Assembly (NCBI GenBank): GCA_021324185.1 | Contig: JAJPJN010000058.1 | Span: forward strand, 1 to 64,000 | From: Terriglobia bacterium | GTDB lineage: Bacteria > Acidobacteriota > Terriglobia > Bryobacterales > Bryobacteraceae | DNA: 64,000 nt | Direction of reading: 5' to 3' | Shown here: positions 62,179 to 64,000 of the stretch, in pieces | Layout of the letters: every line of letters begins with the position of its first letter | How positions within the stretch are numbered: position 1 is the first letter of the stretch | Notes under the pieces: model-generated | The model's input: only the letters and a program-made list of their open reading frames with translations | Databases searched by the model: none | What the model was told of the DNA's origin: nothing | Position numbers and translations under genes: made by a program

Positions 62179-62569
62179 CGATCCGCGCGAGGTCCTTCGC
62201 CGCATCAACCGCGCCTGGCTCGACGGCAAGGTGGAAGACCTCGCGCCCTTGCTGCATCCGGAGATTGTAATGGCCTTCCCCGGTTTCAGCGGCAGCGTGG
62301 CCGGGCGTGATCAATTCCTCGCCGGCTTCAAAGATTTCTGCGAACACGCGAAAATTCAAGATTTCCGCGAGCACGATCATCAATGCGATGTCGCCGGCCG
62401 CACCGCTGTTCTTACATTCCGATACGAAATGGTGTATGAACGTTCGGGTGAACGATACCGCGCAACCGGCCGCGATTTCTGGATTTTTGAAAATCACGGC
62501 GATCACTGGCTCGCCGTCTGGCGAACGATGCTCGATATCGAAGAGCACACCTGCAGCGCCGCTTCTTAG
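62165..62569 (+). CDS. SnoaL/NTF2-like domain protein
   Basis: A 134-residue protein with the cone-shaped SnoaL/DUF4440 fold: VLRRINRAWLDGKVEDLAPL, HPEIVMAFPGFSGSVAGRDQ, then TFRYEMVYERSGERYRATGR and WLAVWRTMLDIEE. Such proteins are usually cytoplasmic small-molecule binders or isomerases; function is undefined here. The start GTG 62165 lies inside the end of the amidohydrolase gene. Confidence 0.82.
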   Translation: MSNHNDPREVLRRINRAWLDGKVEDLAPLLHPEIVMAFPGFSGSVAGRDQFLAGFKDFCEHAKIQDFREHDHQCDVAGRTAVLTFRYEMVYERSGERYRATGRDFWIFENHGDHWLAVWRTMLDIEEHTCSAAS

Positions 62570-62584
62570 CCCGCTATGCCGGCG

Positions 62585-63160
62585 CTAGCTTCCCGGCGCC
62601 GCAACCGTTATCTTCAGCTCGTTGCTCTTCACCGGCTTTTCGTCTTCGCTGTCTTGATGTACATACTGCACGCTATAAACGCCGGGCGTTTTCATATCGA
62701 AGAAGTCCCGCAGATTATAAGCGATATACGCGTCATCAATGGCGCCAGGCTGCAGAACGACGGGAACGTTCTTTTCCCAGTTCCCTCTCTGCGGGAACGT
62801 TTTGCTCCGAGCGCTTGCGTTCCCGATGAAGTGCGCTGGTTTTCCGTCCTCGGTCCTCACGTCAATGCGATTATTGGCCTCAAACCCCCTGTGCCACACC
62901 GTTCTCGCCTGATTCCCCACATTTTGAATTGCGTAATGGACAGTAATCGGCTCTTCAGGATTGAAACGCTCTTTATCGGTCCAGATGCGGCTCCGCAAAC
63001 CGTCAACTGCCTCACCCCACACGATCGCAGCGTTCATATCTGCCGCACCAGATGGCTTGAGCAGGCCTCTTTGATGTGAGTCCATCGCGTTGCAACCGCA
63101 AAATAAAATCGCCAGCACGGGCAGATAACGCGAATGCACGGCCACCTCACCTCTCTGCAT
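62585..63160 (-). CDS. Putative lipoprotein of unknown function
   Basis: A 191-residue protein from ATG 63160. Its N-terminus has a lipobox-like LAILFCGCNAM, suggesting a lipoprotein. The body is one beta-sandwich-like domain (EPITVHYAIQNVGNQARTVW and VYSVQYVHQDSEDEKPVKSN), similar to bacterial intracellular-proteinase-inhibitor-like folds in outline only. It follows the PEP-CTERM gene by 19 bases on the same strand. An in-frame start at 63202 would overlap that gene. Confidence 0.68.
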   Translation of the reverse strand: MQRGEVAVHSRYLPVLAILFCGCNAMDSHQRGLLKPSGAADMNAAIVWGEAVDGLRSRIWTDKERFNPEEPITVHYAIQNVGNQARTVWHRGFEANNRIDVRTEDGKPAHFIGNASARSKTFPQRGNWEKNVPVVLQPGAIDDAYIAYNLRDFFDMKTPGVYSVQYVHQDSEDEKPVKSNELKITVAAPGS

Positions 63161-63179
63161 TGTGAAATCTGCGGTTCGC

Positions 63180-63986
63180 CTAACACCGTCTGGCGCGGGC
63201 ACGTATAGCGAAGCCGGCCAACCCCACCAACGTTAGTCCCAGCAAACCTGGCTCGGGAATTGTGGTGCACGGACACGCGCCGCCAACGAACTGGTAACCC
63301 ACCGGTTTGCCACCGCCCTTCGGATTCAAAGTTCCATCCCAGGCCGTGGTCGGTCCCGTCAAATTGTCCGTCGGTGTGTTCAGCCACGCGAACGGGTCGA
63401 GCGTGGAAGTCATATCGGCGTTGACGGTGTATCCCCAGGTAAATCCTTTTAAATAATGGATGTTCAACCCGTCCACACTGACCAGGGCAGTCTCGAACTT
63501 GATAAAGTTGCCGGAATTTGCGTTACTCTGGCTGGGCGTATCGGAGAACCGGCTGCCCGGCCCGTTGCCATCGTTAACGCCAACACCGGCGGTCATATTT
63601 TCCGGATCGGTCCAGTACCACGGAAGGTTGTCCTCTCGCTGCCCGCCGGGCCCAAGGTCGTATGGATCAAGATACGGCGGGTTTGTGCCGTTCGCCTGGC
63701 CTATTGTCCCTTTGCCGTCCGTAATCGCCTGGATCCACTTTAAGTTGTAATCCATCGTCGGATCTGTCTTGGTAAACAATGCCTCTATCGTCGCGCCCAC
63801 GCTGCCGCCGTTCGCATACGTAGCGTAATTGGTGATGTTTAGCGTGCCAATCTTAACCCCATTACAAAGGATGTCCATGGGGTTAGGAGCTGGAATGCTG
63901 GCCGCTTCCGCGACCTGGAAATGGACGCCTGCCGCCAGAGCGAGGAACAGCAGAAGGCGCAAAAATAACGAGCGCAGAAGGTTCAT
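63180..63986 (-). CDS. PEP-CTERM sorting-domain protein
   Basis: A 268-residue secreted protein. N-terminal signal (SLFLRLLLFLALAAGVHF), a beta-rich body with no recognised domain (ILCNGVKIGTLNITNYATYA), and a C-terminal sorting tail: IPEPGLLGLTLVGLAGFAIR followed by ARARRC. This is the PEP motif, hydrophobic segment and basic end that exosortase recognises. No exosortase gene lies in the window, so the processing enzyme must be elsewhere. A cysteine ends the chain. Function unknown; such proteins often go to the cell surface with exopolysaccharide. Confidence 0.88.
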   Translation of the reverse strand: MNLLRSLFLRLLLFLALAAGVHFQVAEAASIPAPNPMDILCNGVKIGTLNITNYATYANGGSVGATIEALFTKTDPTMDYNLKWIQAITDGKGTIGQANGTNPPYLDPYDLGPGGQREDNLPWYWTDPENMTAGVGVNDGNGPGSRFSDTPSQSNANSGNFIKFETALVSVDGLNIHYLKGFTWGYTVNADMTSTLDPFAWLNTPTDNLTGPTTAWDGTLNPKGGGKPVGYQFVGGACPCTTIPEPGLLGLTLVGLAGFAIRARARRC

Positions 63987-64000
63987 TGCAAGAACCCTCC

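Noticed and set aside
61252-62229. A 325-codon minus-strand open frame opposite the amidohydrolase
   Set aside because: It is the mirror of a clearly conserved gene with GC-biased codons and has no recognisable domain of its own.

Overview
The window looks like chromosome from an acidobacterium, probably of the Solibacter/Bryobacter type. This is an inference. It rests on a very large TonB-dependent receptor with an N-terminal carboxypeptidase-regulatory domain, a second secreted protein built from the same domain, a PEP-CTERM protein, an M61 peptidase, a sigma/anti-sigma pair and moderately GC-rich DNA, not on any marker gene. No rRNA, insertion sequence, prophage or CRISPR array was seen. 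There is one tRNA, tRNA-Pro(CGG).

Layout. 1-6.4 kb: the 5' end of tuf, a Uma2-type nuclease, a VOC protein, and a complete housekeeping Isc operon (iscR-iscS-iscU-iscA-hscB-hscA). 6.7-15.2 kb: a PEP-CTERM-type sugar transferase, a SirB1/TPR protein, a fused DNA methyltransferase-endonuclease, a frameshifted M61 peptidase, a zinc-ribbon protein, a NIPSNAP protein and an esterase. 15.2-21 kb: a secreted repeat-domain protein, an OB-fold/thiolase pair, a sigma/anti-sigma/secreted-protein operon and the tRNA. 21.1-26 kb: a decayed DUF433/DUF5615 toxin-antitoxin-like pair, a Tat-exported ferritin-like protein, YceI and small secreted proteins.

26-36.3 kb holds the most unusual locus: ten overlapping minus-strand genes. 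They encode four BchE-like radical-SAM proteins with a likely B12-binding N-terminal domain, one SPASM-type radical-SAM protein, three small-molecule methyltransferases, an amidohydrolase and a 66-residue unknown protein. Nearly every junction overlaps, so this is probably one transcript and one pathway, whose product I cannot name. It lies beside an exopolysaccharide locus (36.4-47.6 kb) with a Wzi-like protein broken by a stop codon, Wza-like export, Wzz, Wzx and Wzy-like proteins, two glycosyltransferases and an initiating sugar transferase.

47.7-53.2 kb is a signalling cassette: OmpR-type regulator, stand-alone receiver, porin-like protein, blue-copper-like secreted protein, histidine kinase and phosphatase, all closely spaced. 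53.2-56.8 kb runs ribA-ribB-HprK-like kinase-nucleotidyltransferase. 57-62.6 kb is a TonB receptor, a secreted amidohydrolase and a SnoaL-like protein. The window ends with a putative lipoprotein and a PEP-CTERM protein.

Two themes cross these regions. First, an 11-bp direct repeat of GTAAA recurs in several intergenic regions (near the export genes, the response regulator, the TonB receptor, yceI and possibly the ferritin-like gene), as expected for an OmpR/PhoB-type regulator such as the one encoded at 47701. Second, three genes carry single disabling lesions (M61, DUF5615, Wzi), which may be real decay or sequence errors.
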